The notes under the pieces are model-generated. The model had not been told where the DNA came from, did no database searches, and worked only from the letters and a program-made list of their open reading frames with translations. From assembly GCF_001270065.2 (NCBI RefSeq), contig NZ_LFYT02000015.1:1-64000 (forward strand): a stretch of DNA of 64,000 bases, written 5' to 3'. This DNA comes from Limnohabitans planktonicus II-D5. Its GTDB lineage: Bacteria > Pseudomonadota > Gammaproteobacteria > Burkholderiales > Burkholderiaceae_C. The position numbers and the translations under genes are program-made. This document shows positions 27,369 through 35,322 of the stretch, one piece after another. The stretch's first letter is position 1, and each line of letters begins with the position of its first letter.

Positions 27369-28319
27369 TTGCCTTCAAACCAGACTCCTCTTGGCGCTTT
27401 GCCCGCCCGCTTTCGTCGCCAGCGTGTCCTGATCGTGGGCTGTGGCGATGTGGGCTTGCGCACCGCTGGACAGCTGGGCGCGCCCAAAAGCCAGCGCGTG
27501 CGCTTGATGGCGCTGACTTCTTCGCCCGAGCGCCTGCGTTTGCTGCGCGCTTGCGGCATCACCCCTTTGCAGGGCAATCTGGACGATGCGGCCAGTCTGC
27601 AGCGCCTGGCGGGCATTGCCCACCGGGTGATTCACCTGGCCCCGCCCCCAACCGACCGCCGGGGTGAATCACAACGAGACCCGCGCAGCCTGGCCTTAGT
27701 GCGCGCTTTGCGCTTGCGCACGCCACCACAGGCGCTCGTTTATGGCTCCACCACGGGTGTTTATGGTGATTGCGGCGGGTTGTTCGTTCATGAAACTCGC
27801 ACCGTGAACCCGCACACCCCTCGCGCCCAGCGCCGGGTGGATGCCGAACACTTGATGCGGTTTTTGGGGCGCAGTGGTGTGCGGGTGAGCCTGTTGCGCA
27901 TTCCCGGCATCTACGCACCAGACCGCGAGGGCGGCACACCCCGCGAGCGTTTGCTCAAAGGCACGCCGGTGCTGGTGTCCAAAGAAGACGTGTACACCAA
28001 CCACATCCACGCCAACGACCTGGCGCGCGCTTGTGCTGCCGCTTTGTGGCGCGGCAAGCCACAGCGCGTGGTCAACGTGAGCGATGACACCGACTTGAAG
28101 ATGGGCGACTACTTTGATTTGGCCGCCAGCCTGTTCGGCTTGCCCAAACCGCCCCGTATTTCGCGCGGTGACGCCAACACTGCGCTGCCCCTGATGCTGC
28201 TGAGCTTCATGAGCGAGTCCAGGCGTCTGGACAACACGCGCATGAAGCAGGAGCTGCGGCTGAAGCTGCTTTATCCGCATGTGCGCGATGGCTTGAGCCC
28301 GCAGGGCCAGTTGATCTGA
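27369..28319 (+). CDS. NAD(P)-dependent epimerase-like protein (YeeZ-type)
   Basis: An approximately 316-residue extended-SDR-like protein. The dinucleotide loop is VLIVGCGDVGLRTA; YGSTTGVYGDCGG corresponds to the Tyr-containing active-site region. The NHIHANDLARAC and RVVNVSDDTDLKMGDYFDL segments are typical of the YeeZ/epimerase family. The catalytic role is not established for this group. The start is uncertain: the frame opens with TTG 27369 and there is no ATG before the Rossmann loop; TTG 27399 is an alternative. It is divergent from the reductase gene. Confidence 0.82.
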   Translation: MPSNQTPLGALPARFRRQRVLIVGCGDVGLRTAGQLGAPKSQRVRLMALTSSPERLRLLRACGITPLQGNLDDAASLQRLAGIAHRVIHLAPPPTDRRGESQRDPRSLALVRALRLRTPPQALVYGSTTGVYGDCGGLFVHETRTVNPHTPRAQRRVDAEHLMRFLGRSGVRVSLLRIPGIYAPDREGGTPRERLLKGTPVLVSKEDVYTNHIHANDLARACAAALWRGKPQRVVNVSDDTDLKMGDYFDLAASLFGLPKPPRISRGDANTALPLMLLSFMSESRRLDNTRMKQELRLKLLYPHVRDGLSPQGQLI

Positions 28320-28335
28320 CCTCTTCTGGAGAACC

Positions 28336-28743
28336 ATGATGAACGCCTTGCGCATCGACAAATGGCTGTGGGCCGCCCGTTTTTTCAAGACCCGCAGCAT
28401 CGCCAGCGAAGAAATCGGCAAGAGTCGCGTGCAGATCAACGGCCAGGATGCCAAAGCCTCGCGTGAGGTCAAGACGGGCGACACGGTGCGCCTGCGCCAG
28501 GGCGCGATCGAGCGCACGGTAAAGGTCTTGGGCGTGAGCGGTGTGCGTGGCCCGGCACCCGTGGCGCAAGGGCTTTACGAAGAAACCCCTGAAAGCATCG
28601 AAGCCCGCCAAAAAGCCGCCGAGCAACACCGCCTGGCCCGCGAACCGGCGCTCAGCATTGAACAAGGTCGGCCCACCAAACGCGACCGCAGGCAAATCGA
28701 GCGTAACTGGAACGACCGATGGAGTGCGGGGATCGATTCTTGA
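28336..28743 (+). CDS. hslR: S4-domain RNA-binding protein (Hsp15-like)
   Basis: A 135-residue protein with an N-terminal S4 RNA-binding domain (RIDKWLWAARFFKTRSIA, SRVQINGQDAKASREVKTGD) and a basic C-terminal tail. It matches heat-shock protein 15 (HslR), which in E. coli binds free 50S subunits carrying a nascent chain and helps recycling. The length agrees. The ribosome-binding site GGAG lies upstream of two adjacent ATG codons (28336, 28339). It overlaps the start of the following kinase gene. Confidence 0.9.
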   Translation: MMNALRIDKWLWAARFFKTRSIASEEIGKSRVQINGQDAKASREVKTGDTVRLRQGAIERTVKVLGVSGVRGPAPVAQGLYEETPESIEARQKAAEQHRLAREPALSIEQGRPTKRDRRQIERNWNDRWSAGIDS

Positions 28744-30290
28744 ACTTTCCATTTTTCAGGCATCGACGCATGGTGCATGTGGTGGCGCTCACCCTGATGG
28801 CCTGTGTAGCGCTGCCTGTGGCGCTCATGGGTGGCGTGATGGTGTGGCAGTTGCAACGGGGTTTTGACCAGTATTTGCAAAACCACGATGCGCAGCGGCT
28901 GACGCGCATGGCCCGCTTGCTGGAGCAGGAAAGCACCGGTCCAGAAGAGCCTGCATGGCTACAGCGACCATGGCCACAGACACTTCGCAATCTGAACCGT
29001 CAGCTGCGCATGGAGGGCGATGGCTTGAGCGTGCAGCAAAGGCCTCCAGGTGGCCCACCCCGTGAGGGTCCGCCCCTTGCGCAGGTTGGCGACGGTCCTT
29101 CATATGACGATTTGGCCAATCCACCCCCGCCTCGCAACGAGGCTCAAGGTGGTCGACATCCGCCGCCAGCCGGCTTGGATCGCCGCATCACCTTGCTCGA
29201 CGCCCAGGGGCGCATTCTGGCGGGGCCGCGCCCGGAACCCGGTATTCCCAGCGTCCGTGAGGCTGTGCGTGGGCGTGATGGCGTGGTGGCTTATTTGCAA
29301 TTGCGGGTGGTCAGGGCATTGCCCGATGCGTTGGGGCAACGTTTCTTGCGTGAGCAATTCGTCACCATCGTGGCTCTGGCTGCAGTTTTGCTGATGTTGG
29401 CGGGACTCTTGGCCGTGTGGCTGGCCCGTGGGGTGGCGCGCCCTTTGCAGGCGGTCACGGACACTGCGTCGCGCATCGCGTCAGGCGATTTGGCCACCCG
29501 TGTGGTCACCGTTTCAGGCGGTACGGGTGTGGCAGAGCTCGATGCCTTGATGCACCACATCAACCAAATGGCGCAGTCCTTGGAAACCCAGCAGCACCGG
29601 CAAAAACGCTGGATAGCCGATATTTCTCATGAGTTACGCACGCCCCTGGCCGTTTTGCAGGGGGAGGTTGAAGCCCTGATCGACGGCATCAGGGTCATGG
29701 ACGTGGCCGCCATGCAATCCTTGCGCGAGGAATTGCTGCGCATCGGTGCATTGGTGCAGGACTTGCATCTGCTGTCTTTGGCCGATCTGCATGCATTGCC
29801 TTGTGATTTTGAGGAGGGCGATGCATGGGCCTGTGTGCTCAAAGTGGTGCAGCGTTTTGACTTGCGTGCCAAGTTGGCGGGCATTCGCTTGCATTGCGAA
29901 AGGTCTGACGCCGACCCGCTGATGGTGGTCTGGGACTTTCAGCGGATGGCGCAGGTGTTGGGCAATCTGATCGACAACAGTCTGAATTACACCCACCAGC
30001 CCGGCAGCACGCACATCAGCATGGAGGCCGTGGGCAGCGAAGTGCAGATCACCGTGGAGGACTCCGCGCCCGGCGTGCGTGACGAAGATCTGTTGAAGTT
30101 GCTCGACCCTTTGTACCGCGCACAGCTTCACCGGGCCCGTCCAGTGGGTGCAGGGGTATCTGGCAGCGGCCTTGGCTTGTCGATTGTGCAGGTGTTGGTT
30201 CAGGCTCATGGAGGGCATGTGCTTGTGACGCACTCCGCACATGGCGGCTTGAAGGTCGTGCTGACCCTGCCCAGGGTGTCCGGGTCATGA
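28719..30290 (+). CDS. baeS: BaeS-like sensor histidine kinase
   Basis: A 523-residue membrane kinase. The first helix is at about 20-42, a periplasmic domain follows with a long Pro/Gly/Arg-rich insert (about 100-150), and the second helix is around 210-232. A HAMP domain, then DISHELRTP with phospho-accepting His304, the N-box GNLIDNSLNYTH and the ATP-lid region GSGLGLSIVQVL follow. It resembles BaeS (envelope-stress sensor controlling efflux), but the periplasmic part is longer, so the signal may differ. ATG 28719 has a GGA motif; TTG 28740 or ATG 28770 are alternatives. Its stop overlaps baeR. Confidence 0.85.
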   Translation: MECGDRFLNFPFFRHRRMVHVVALTLMACVALPVALMGGVMVWQLQRGFDQYLQNHDAQRLTRMARLLEQESTGPEEPAWLQRPWPQTLRNLNRQLRMEGDGLSVQQRPPGGPPREGPPLAQVGDGPSYDDLANPPPPRNEAQGGRHPPPAGLDRRITLLDAQGRILAGPRPEPGIPSVREAVRGRDGVVAYLQLRVVRALPDALGQRFLREQFVTIVALAAVLLMLAGLLAVWLARGVARPLQAVTDTASRIASGDLATRVVTVSGGTGVAELDALMHHINQMAQSLETQQHRQKRWIADISHELRTPLAVLQGEVEALIDGIRVMDVAAMQSLREELLRIGALVQDLHLLSLADLHALPCDFEEGDAWACVLKVVQRFDLRAKLAGIRLHCERSDADPLMVVWDFQRMAQVLGNLIDNSLNYTHQPGSTHISMEAVGSEVQITVEDSAPGVRDEDLLKLLDPLYRAQLHRARPVGAGVSGSGLGLSIVQVLVQAHGGHVLVTHSAHGGLKVVLTLPRVSGS

Positions 30291-30979
30291 ATTCGGTGAA
30301 CCCTGTAACCCATGTGTTGGTTGTCGAAGACGACCCGAAAATTGCTCAAGTGGTGTTGGACTATTTGTGCAGCGAAGGCCACAGTGCGCAGGCCTCGCAC
30401 GACGGTCTGGCTGCCATGGCCTTGATCCGTGAGCGCATGCCTGATCTGTTGATCCTCGATGTGATGCTGCCCGGCATGGATGGCTTGGCCATTTGCCAGG
30501 AAGTGCGGCGTTTGAGTGAAGTGCCCATCATCATGCTGACCGCCCGCGTTGACGAGGTCGATCGCCTGCTGGGGCTGGACAGCGGGGCCGACGACTATGT
30601 CACCAAACCCTTCAGTCCTCGGGAGTTGATGGCACGGGTGCGCAACTTGCTGCGGCGCTACAAGGGTCAGTGGGAGCTTTCCCAGAGTCTGTGGCAAGTT
30701 GATGAGGCCGGACTGCGTGTGGCTTGGCGTCGAACTTGGCTGGACCTCACCCCGGTGGAATTTCGAATATTCAGCCGTTTGCTCGCGCAGCCGGGCCGGG
30801 TTTTTTCACGATCCCAGCTGATTGATGGCATGCATGCTGACCAGCGCGACATCAGTGACCGGACAATTGACAGCCACATCAAGAATTTGCGCAAAAAAAT
30901 CCAGTCCATTGAACCCGAAACCGAGTGCATCGCCTCGGTTTATGGTGTCGGTTACCGCTTTGACGCGCCCAGCCATTGA
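30287..30979 (+). CDS. baeR: BaeR-like OmpR-family response regulator
   Basis: A 230-residue two-domain regulator. The receiver domain has acidic pair EDD at residues 14-16, phospho-acceptor Asp58 in ILDVMLPGMDG and Lys in VTKPFSPRE. The C-terminal winged helix includes LDLTPVEFRIF and DRTIDSHIKNLRKKI. Several blocks (EVPIIMLTARVDEVDRLLGL, VYGVGYRFD) closely follow E. coli BaeR, which activates mdtABC and spy. Such targets are not in this window. ATG overlaps the kinase stop by 4 bp. Confidence 0.9.
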   Translation: MNSVNPVTHVLVVEDDPKIAQVVLDYLCSEGHSAQASHDGLAAMALIRERMPDLLILDVMLPGMDGLAICQEVRRLSEVPIIMLTARVDEVDRLLGLDSGADDYVTKPFSPRELMARVRNLLRRYKGQWELSQSLWQVDEAGLRVAWRRTWLDLTPVEFRIFSRLLAQPGRVFSRSQLIDGMHADQRDISDRTIDSHIKNLRKKIQSIEPETECIASVYGVGYRFDAPSH

Positions 30980-31077
30980 GGCGAACGCGGTGATCTGCCG
31001 GGCATCCTTAATTCCTCCATTTTTGCGGCGTACCTTGCGGGTGTCGTTAACTGATGGAAATCAAAATGGAAGTTCGA

Positions 31078-32268
31078 ATGATCAGCTGGGCAGGGTTGCT
31101 CTGTGCTGTGTTTCTGCTGGTTGCTTGTGGGGGCCAAAATGCCAGCCCGCAGACCCCGCCGACTGTGTTGCCTACGCAGTTGAGTGTGTCGCAGGCGCTG
31201 TTTGCTGAAAAAGCCTTATCGGCCAACGGGCAGATGGCCTGTGCCAGCTGCCACACCGATGACAACGCCCATGCCGATGCGACCGGCACGCTTTTGCCCC
31301 TCGGTGGCCAGTCCATGACGGTGCAGGGCTTTCGCAGCAGTGCGACCTTGCATTACCTTGAGTCCAACAAGGCGTTTCGTTTTGAGGCGGATCAACCCTT
31401 TGGCGGGTTTACCTGGGACGGCCGTGCCAGCAGCCGTGCCGAACAAGCGGCGGGTCCTTTGCTGGATTCTGGCGAAATGGCCAACGCCGACGTGGCGGCT
31501 GTCGCTGCCAAGGTGCGACAGTTGCCTTACTTCGGTGATTTCGCCAGTGTCTTCGGTCTACCTGCAGCGCCCAGCGATGCGCAAATTTTTGAACATTTGC
31601 AAACCGCCTTGCAGACCTATCAACAGAAAGACCCGGACTATCTGCTGTTCAACAGCAAGTTTGATCGTTATTTGGATGGCAGCGCGACACTCACCGTGCA
31701 AGAAGCCCGGGGATTGGCCGTGTTCAATGATGCGAACAAGGGCAATTGCGCCAGTTGCCACACCAGCAAGACTGGCAGACTGGGTGAACGTCCGTTGTTC
31801 ACCAACTTCAGCTACGCGGCGTTGGGTTTACCACGCAATCCTCAAATACAGGCCAATGACGACCCCCGTTTTTTTGACATGGGCTTGTGTGGTCCCAAAC
31901 GGACAGACTTGAGTGCACGCAGTGATCTTTGTGGACAGTTCAAAGTGCCGACATTGCGCAATATCGAGTTGACAGCGCCCTATTTTCACAATGCCAGTGT
32001 GGCCACATTGACCGACGCCGTGGCTTTTTACGCGACCCGTGACCTTGAACCTGAGCGCTGGTACCCCACGATCAATGGGGTGGTGCAGCGCTTCAACGAT
32101 TTACCAGCGCCGTTGCGTAACAACGTCTTGATGTCCAGACCCTTTGGCCGACGCCAGGGCGACACACCAGTGTTGAGTGCGACGGATGTGACCGATTTGG
32201 TGGCTTTCCTGAAAACATTGACCGATGATCGAACGGCCCCACCGGGCACGCCTCTGGTCAAAAAGTGA
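31078..32268 (+). CDS. Diheme cytochrome c peroxidase/MauG-family lipoprotein
   Basis: A 396-residue exported protein with signal peptide and lipobox LVAC (about Cys17). Two CASCH heme-binding motifs lie about 175 residues apart, one near residue 55 and one mid-protein, the arrangement of the CcpA/MauG family. TWDGRASSRAEQAAGP and TLRNIELTAPYFHNAS are conserved family blocks. It could reduce peroxide or oxidise a protein or small-molecule substrate; no mau genes are present. ATG 31078 is chosen, since GGAAG precedes it by 6 bp; ATGs at 31054 and 31066 are possible. It starts about 100 bp after baeR. Confidence 0.88.
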   Translation: MISWAGLLCAVFLLVACGGQNASPQTPPTVLPTQLSVSQALFAEKALSANGQMACASCHTDDNAHADATGTLLPLGGQSMTVQGFRSSATLHYLESNKAFRFEADQPFGGFTWDGRASSRAEQAAGPLLDSGEMANADVAAVAAKVRQLPYFGDFASVFGLPAAPSDAQIFEHLQTALQTYQQKDPDYLLFNSKFDRYLDGSATLTVQEARGLAVFNDANKGNCASCHTSKTGRLGERPLFTNFSYAALGLPRNPQIQANDDPRFFDMGLCGPKRTDLSARSDLCGQFKVPTLRNIELTAPYFHNASVATLTDAVAFYATRDLEPERWYPTINGVVQRFNDLPAPLRNNVLMSRPFGRRQGDTPVLSATDVTDLVAFLKTLTDDRTAPPGTPLVKK

Positions 32269-32325
32269 AAGTTGCAAATATCAGCCACTGAAACTCCAGA
32301 CAGTGGCATGCCAGTCTGACTGAGT

Positions 32326-32364
32326 AAAAAAAAAGCCGCATGCTCGATGGAGCTTGCGGCTTTT
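32326..32364. terminator. Bidirectional terminator between diheme gene and tRNA-Leu
   Basis: An 11-bp stem with one T-T mismatch (GCCGCATGCTC/GAGCTTGCGGC) and a GATG loop, flanked by nine A on the left and four T on the right. On the minus strand this gives a strong T-run for tRNA-Leu, and on the plus strand a shorter one for the diheme gene. Confidence 0.85.
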
Positions 32365-32368
32365 AGTC

Positions 32369-32453
32369 TGGTGCCCGGGGCCGGACTCGAACCGGCACGC
32401 CTTGCGGCGGGGGATTTTGAGTCCCCTGAGTCTACCAATTTCACCACCCGGGC
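32369..32453 (-). tRNA. tRNA-Leu (CAA anticodon)
   Basis: On the minus strand the acceptor GCCCGGG/CCCGGGC is perfect. The anticodon stem GGGGA/TCCCC encloses loop CTCAAAA (anticodon CAA). A long class II variable arm (CGCCGCAAGGCG) and T-arm GCCGG/CCGGC follow, with discriminator A and CCA encoded (32369-32371). Total 85 nt. Confidence 0.95.
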
Positions 32454-32599
32454 AGGTATTTGTGAAGACTTGGATTATGGCACAGCATTGGCCGATTTTT
32501 CACGGTGGAGCTGAAAAGTTGCAGCTCCACCGTCACTCAAGTGTATTGACCCAAGTCACTGCATCCGATGTTGCGGTCAAGTTATGGCAAAGTACGCGC

Positions 32600-33502
32600 A
32601 TGATTTATCCAACCATTGAAGATGCGATCGGCAAAACACCTCTGGTGGCTTTGCAACGCTTGGGGGCTGCTGACATGGCGGCGCGTAGCAATGTGATCTT
32701 GGGCAAGCTGGAGGGCAACAACCCTGCTGGCTCCGTGAAAGACAGGCCGGCTTTGTCGATGATTCGCCGGGCCGAAGAGCGCGGCGAGATCAAACCGGGT
32801 GACACCCTGATCGAGGCCACATCGGGCAACACCGGCATTGCGTTGGCCATGGCTGCGGCCATCAAGGGTTATCGCATGATTTTGATCATGCCCGAGGACT
32901 TGTCCATCGAGCGCGCCCAGACCATGAAGGCTTTTGGTGCCGAGTTGATCCTCACGCCCAAGAGCGGGGGTATGGAATACGCCCGCGATTTGGCCGACAA
33001 CATGGCCGCGCAAGGAAAGGGCCGCATCCTGGACCAGTTTGCCAACGCCGACAACCCGCGCATCCATTACGAAACCACCGGCCCCGAAATCTGGGAGCAA
33101 ACCGGCGGCAAGGTCACCCACTTTGTCAGCGCCATGGGCACGACCGGCACCATCACGGGCGTCTCGCGGTTTTTGAAAGAAAAGAACCCGGCGATTCGCA
33201 TCATCGGTGCCCAGCCCAGCGAAGGCTCGCGCATCCCGGGCATCCGCAAGTGGCCGCAAGAGTACTTGCCCAAAATTTATGACCCGAGCCATGTGGACGA
33301 GTTGGTCTATGTGAGCCAAAGCGACGCCGAGGAAACTTGTCGCCAAATGGCGCGGACCGAAGGCATCTTTGCCGGTATCTCGGCTGCGGGCGCTTGCTGG
33401 GTGGCCCAGCAAGTGGCCAAAACGGCGCAAAACGCCACCATCGTGTTCATCGTCTGCGATCGCGGTGACCGCTATTTGTCCACGGGCGTTTTTCCCGCCT
33501 GA
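32600..33502 (+). CDS. cysM: Cysteine synthase B (O-acetylserine sulfhydrylase)
   Basis: A 300-residue fold-type II PLP enzyme that makes cysteine from O-acetylserine and sulfide or thiosulfate. PLP-binding Lys47 lies in NPAGSVKDRPA; the substrate loop is EATSGNTGIALA, and the phosphate-binding loop MGTTGTITG. The PSEGSRIPGIRKWPQEYLP segment is typical of CysM rather than CysK. ATG 32600 gives the family N-terminus; the open frame extends upstream into the tRNA region without similarity. A second synthase, cysK, is at 50.0-50.9 kb. Confidence 0.95.
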   Translation: MIYPTIEDAIGKTPLVALQRLGAADMAARSNVILGKLEGNNPAGSVKDRPALSMIRRAEERGEIKPGDTLIEATSGNTGIALAMAAAIKGYRMILIMPEDLSIERAQTMKAFGAELILTPKSGGMEYARDLADNMAAQGKGRILDQFANADNPRIHYETTGPEIWEQTGGKVTHFVSAMGTTGTITGVSRFLKEKNPAIRIIGAQPSEGSRIPGIRKWPQEYLPKIYDPSHVDELVYVSQSDAEETCRQMARTEGIFAGISAAGACWVAQQVAKTAQNATIVFIVCDRGDRYLSTGVFPA

Positions 33503-33516
33503 CCGGAGTTGCTTGA

Positions 33517-34074
33517 ATGGCTGAATACCGTTTTTGTCCGATGTGTGCCAATCCTTTGGCCTGGCTCACGCAAATGGAAGACGGGGGCGAGACCCTGCGC
33601 CTGCGTTGCACCGCCTGCGACTTCACCCACTGGAACAACCCGACGCCTGTGCTGGCGGGCATTGTGCAAGTGGGCGACCAAATTTTGTTGGCCCGCAATG
33701 CGGCCTGGCCGGGTCGGCGTTTTGCACTGATCACCGGTTTCATGGAGGCGGGCGAAACGCCTGAAGAAGGCATCACCCGCGAGATTGCCGAAGAAACCAA
33801 CCTGAAGGTGTCAGCCCTCAAGTTGATCGGCGTGTATGACTTTCAGCGCATGAACCAGGTGATCATTGCCTACCATGCGTTGGCCGAAGGCGAGGTGCGT
33901 TTGTCGCCCGAGTTGGCCGAGTACAAGATGTTTGATTTCAAGGATTTGATCTGCTGGCCCGCAGGCACCGGTTACGCCTTGGGCGACTGGCTGCGCACCA
34001 TCGGTATCGAGCCGAAGTTCATGTCATGGGAAGAGCGTGCCGCGCAGAGCCAGGAAGCGAATCAGGACACATGA
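33517..34074 (+). CDS. NUDIX hydrolase with N-terminal zinc ribbon
   Basis: A 185-residue NUDIX protein. The N-terminus has CPMC and CTAC pairs (a zinc ribbon, about residues 7-33), then the NUDIX box GFMEAGETPEEGITREIAEE (about 74-93). This is the layout of NudC-like or ADP-ribose/NAD-type pyrophosphohydrolases, but the protein is shorter than NudC, so the substrate is uncertain. It follows cysM by 14 bp and overlaps tusA, suggesting an operon. Confidence 0.88.
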   Translation: MAEYRFCPMCANPLAWLTQMEDGGETLRLRCTACDFTHWNNPTPVLAGIVQVGDQILLARNAAWPGRRFALITGFMEAGETPEEGITREIAEETNLKVSALKLIGVYDFQRMNQVIIAYHALAEGEVRLSPELAEYKMFDFKDLICWPAGTGYALGDWLRTIGIEPKFMSWEERAAQSQEANQDT

Positions 34075-34301
34075 TGCAGATCGACAAAGAAATTGACACC
34101 AGCGGCCTGAACTGTCCATTGCCCATTTTGAAGGCCAAGAAGGCCCTCAACGAGATGAGCAGTGGTCAGGTGCTCAAAGTGATCGCTACCGACCCGGGGG
34201 CTTGGCGTGACTTTGAGGCCTTTGCCAAGCAGACGGGCAATGAGTTGGTGTTGCAGGAAAAGACCGATTCCGCCTTTGTCTTCGGTCTCAAACGCCGTTG
34301 A
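34071..34301 (+). CDS. TusA-family sulfur carrier protein
   Basis: A 76-residue protein with the TusA/SirA fold. The conserved sulfur-carrying Cys is in DTSGLNCPLPILKAKKAL, the CPxP motif. Family members relay persulfide sulfur to tRNA thiolation, molybdenum cofactor or sulfur oxidation. Position after cysM in a likely operon fits general sulfur handling. Overlaps the NUDIX stop; ATG 34071 and 34074 are both possible. Confidence 0.88.
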   Translation: MMQIDKEIDTSGLNCPLPILKAKKALNEMSSGQVLKVIATDPGAWRDFEAFAKQTGNELVLQEKTDSAFVFGLKRR

Positions 34302-34316
34302 ATTGTCCGAATTTGT

Positions 34317-34381
34317 CGGGGCCTTCGATCACTGCTTGACAACCCCCCCAATCCCGTAGGTCGGTACACGAAGAGTCTTGC
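34317..34381. repeat. Decayed REP pair between tusA and galU
   Basis: Contains GTCGGGGCCTTCGATCAC (a damaged inverted hairpin) and, at 34356-34381, GTAGGTCGGTACACGAAGAG followed by TCTTGC, a GTAG-footed hairpin with several mismatches to the intact arrays. Located between the convergent tusA and galU genes. The damage suggests an older insertion that is no longer maintained. Confidence 0.65.
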
Positions 34382-34415
34382 GGGCATTACAGCTCAGTCG
34401 CCACAGCAGGACAGA

Positions 34416-35294
34416 TCAGAGGCTCAAACCCTTGAGGTAATCGCGAAACGCCGCCCCTACTTGTGGGTGCTGCAGGGCCAGTTCCACCGTGGCTTCCAGA
34501 AAACCTTCCTTGCTGCCGCAGTCGTATCGTTTGCCTTCGTATTGGAAAGCATAGACCGCTTCACGCAGCATCAGGCGGGCAATCGCGTCGGTCAGCTGGA
34601 TCTCGCCGCCCACGCCCGTGGGCTGGTTGCGAATTTCGTTGAAGATGCCCGGCGTGAGGATGTAGCGACCGGCCACGCCCATGCGCGAGGGTGCCTTGTC
34701 GGGGCTGGGTTTCTCAACGATCTGATCGACGCGGATCAGCTGACGACCTGCTGATTCGCCCGCCACGATGCCGTAGCGCTTGACCTGGTCGAGTGGCACT
34801 TCCTGCACCGCCAAGACCGAGCGGCCTTGCTTGGTGTAGGCCTCGACCATCTGGGTCAGGATGGAGGGGCCCTGGTTGATCATCAGGTCATCGGCCAGCA
34901 GCACGGCAAAAGGCTCGTTGCCCACCAGTGGTTCGGCGCAGAGCACCGCGTGGCCCAGGCCCAACATGCGGTTTTGGCGCACATAGGCGCACACCATGTC
35001 ATCGGGCTGCACCGAGCGCACCAAGGCCAGCAATTCGTCCTTGTGCGCTGCCTCGAGTTCGCTTTCGAGTTCGTAGGCGGTGTCGAAATGGTCTTCGATG
35101 GCACGCTTGCTGCGGCCCGTGACAAAGATCATGTGGCGCACACCGGCTGCATAGGCTTCCTCCACCGCGTACTGGATCAGCGGCTTGTCCACCACAGGCA
35201 GCATCTCTTTGGGTGCTGCTTTGGTGGCGGGCAAAAAGCGTGTGCCGAGACCGGCCACGGGGAAAACAGCTTTGCGTATCACTTGGTTGCTCAT
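34416..35294 (-). CDS. galU: UTP-glucose-1-phosphate uridylyltransferase
   Basis: A 292-residue GalU making UDP-glucose for lipopolysaccharide core, exopolysaccharide and trehalose. The nucleotide-binding loop is [48 protein letters not shown] and the catalytic-site block [11 protein letters not shown] are conserved. ATG 35294 matches the usual family start; the open frame reaches 35384 without similarity. It lies 28 bp after valS on the same strand. Confidence 0.96.
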   Translation of the reverse strand: MSNQVIRKAVFPVAGLGTRFLPATKAAPKEMLPVVDKPLIQYAVEEAYAAGVRHMIFVTGRSKRAIEDHFDTAYELESELEAAHKDELLALVRSVQPDDMVCAYVRQNRMLGLGHAVLCAEPLVGNEPFAVLLADDLMINQGPSILTQMVEAYTKQGRSVLAVQEVPLDQVKRYGIVAGESAGRQLIRVDQIVEKPSPDKAPSRMGVAGRYILTPGIFNEIRNQPTGVGGEIQLTDAIARLMLREAVYAFQYEGKRYDCGSKEGFLEATVELALQHPQVGAAFRDYLKGLSL

Positions 35295-35322
35295 GGCGGG
35301 TCCTTGATGAAGGGGAAAATGT

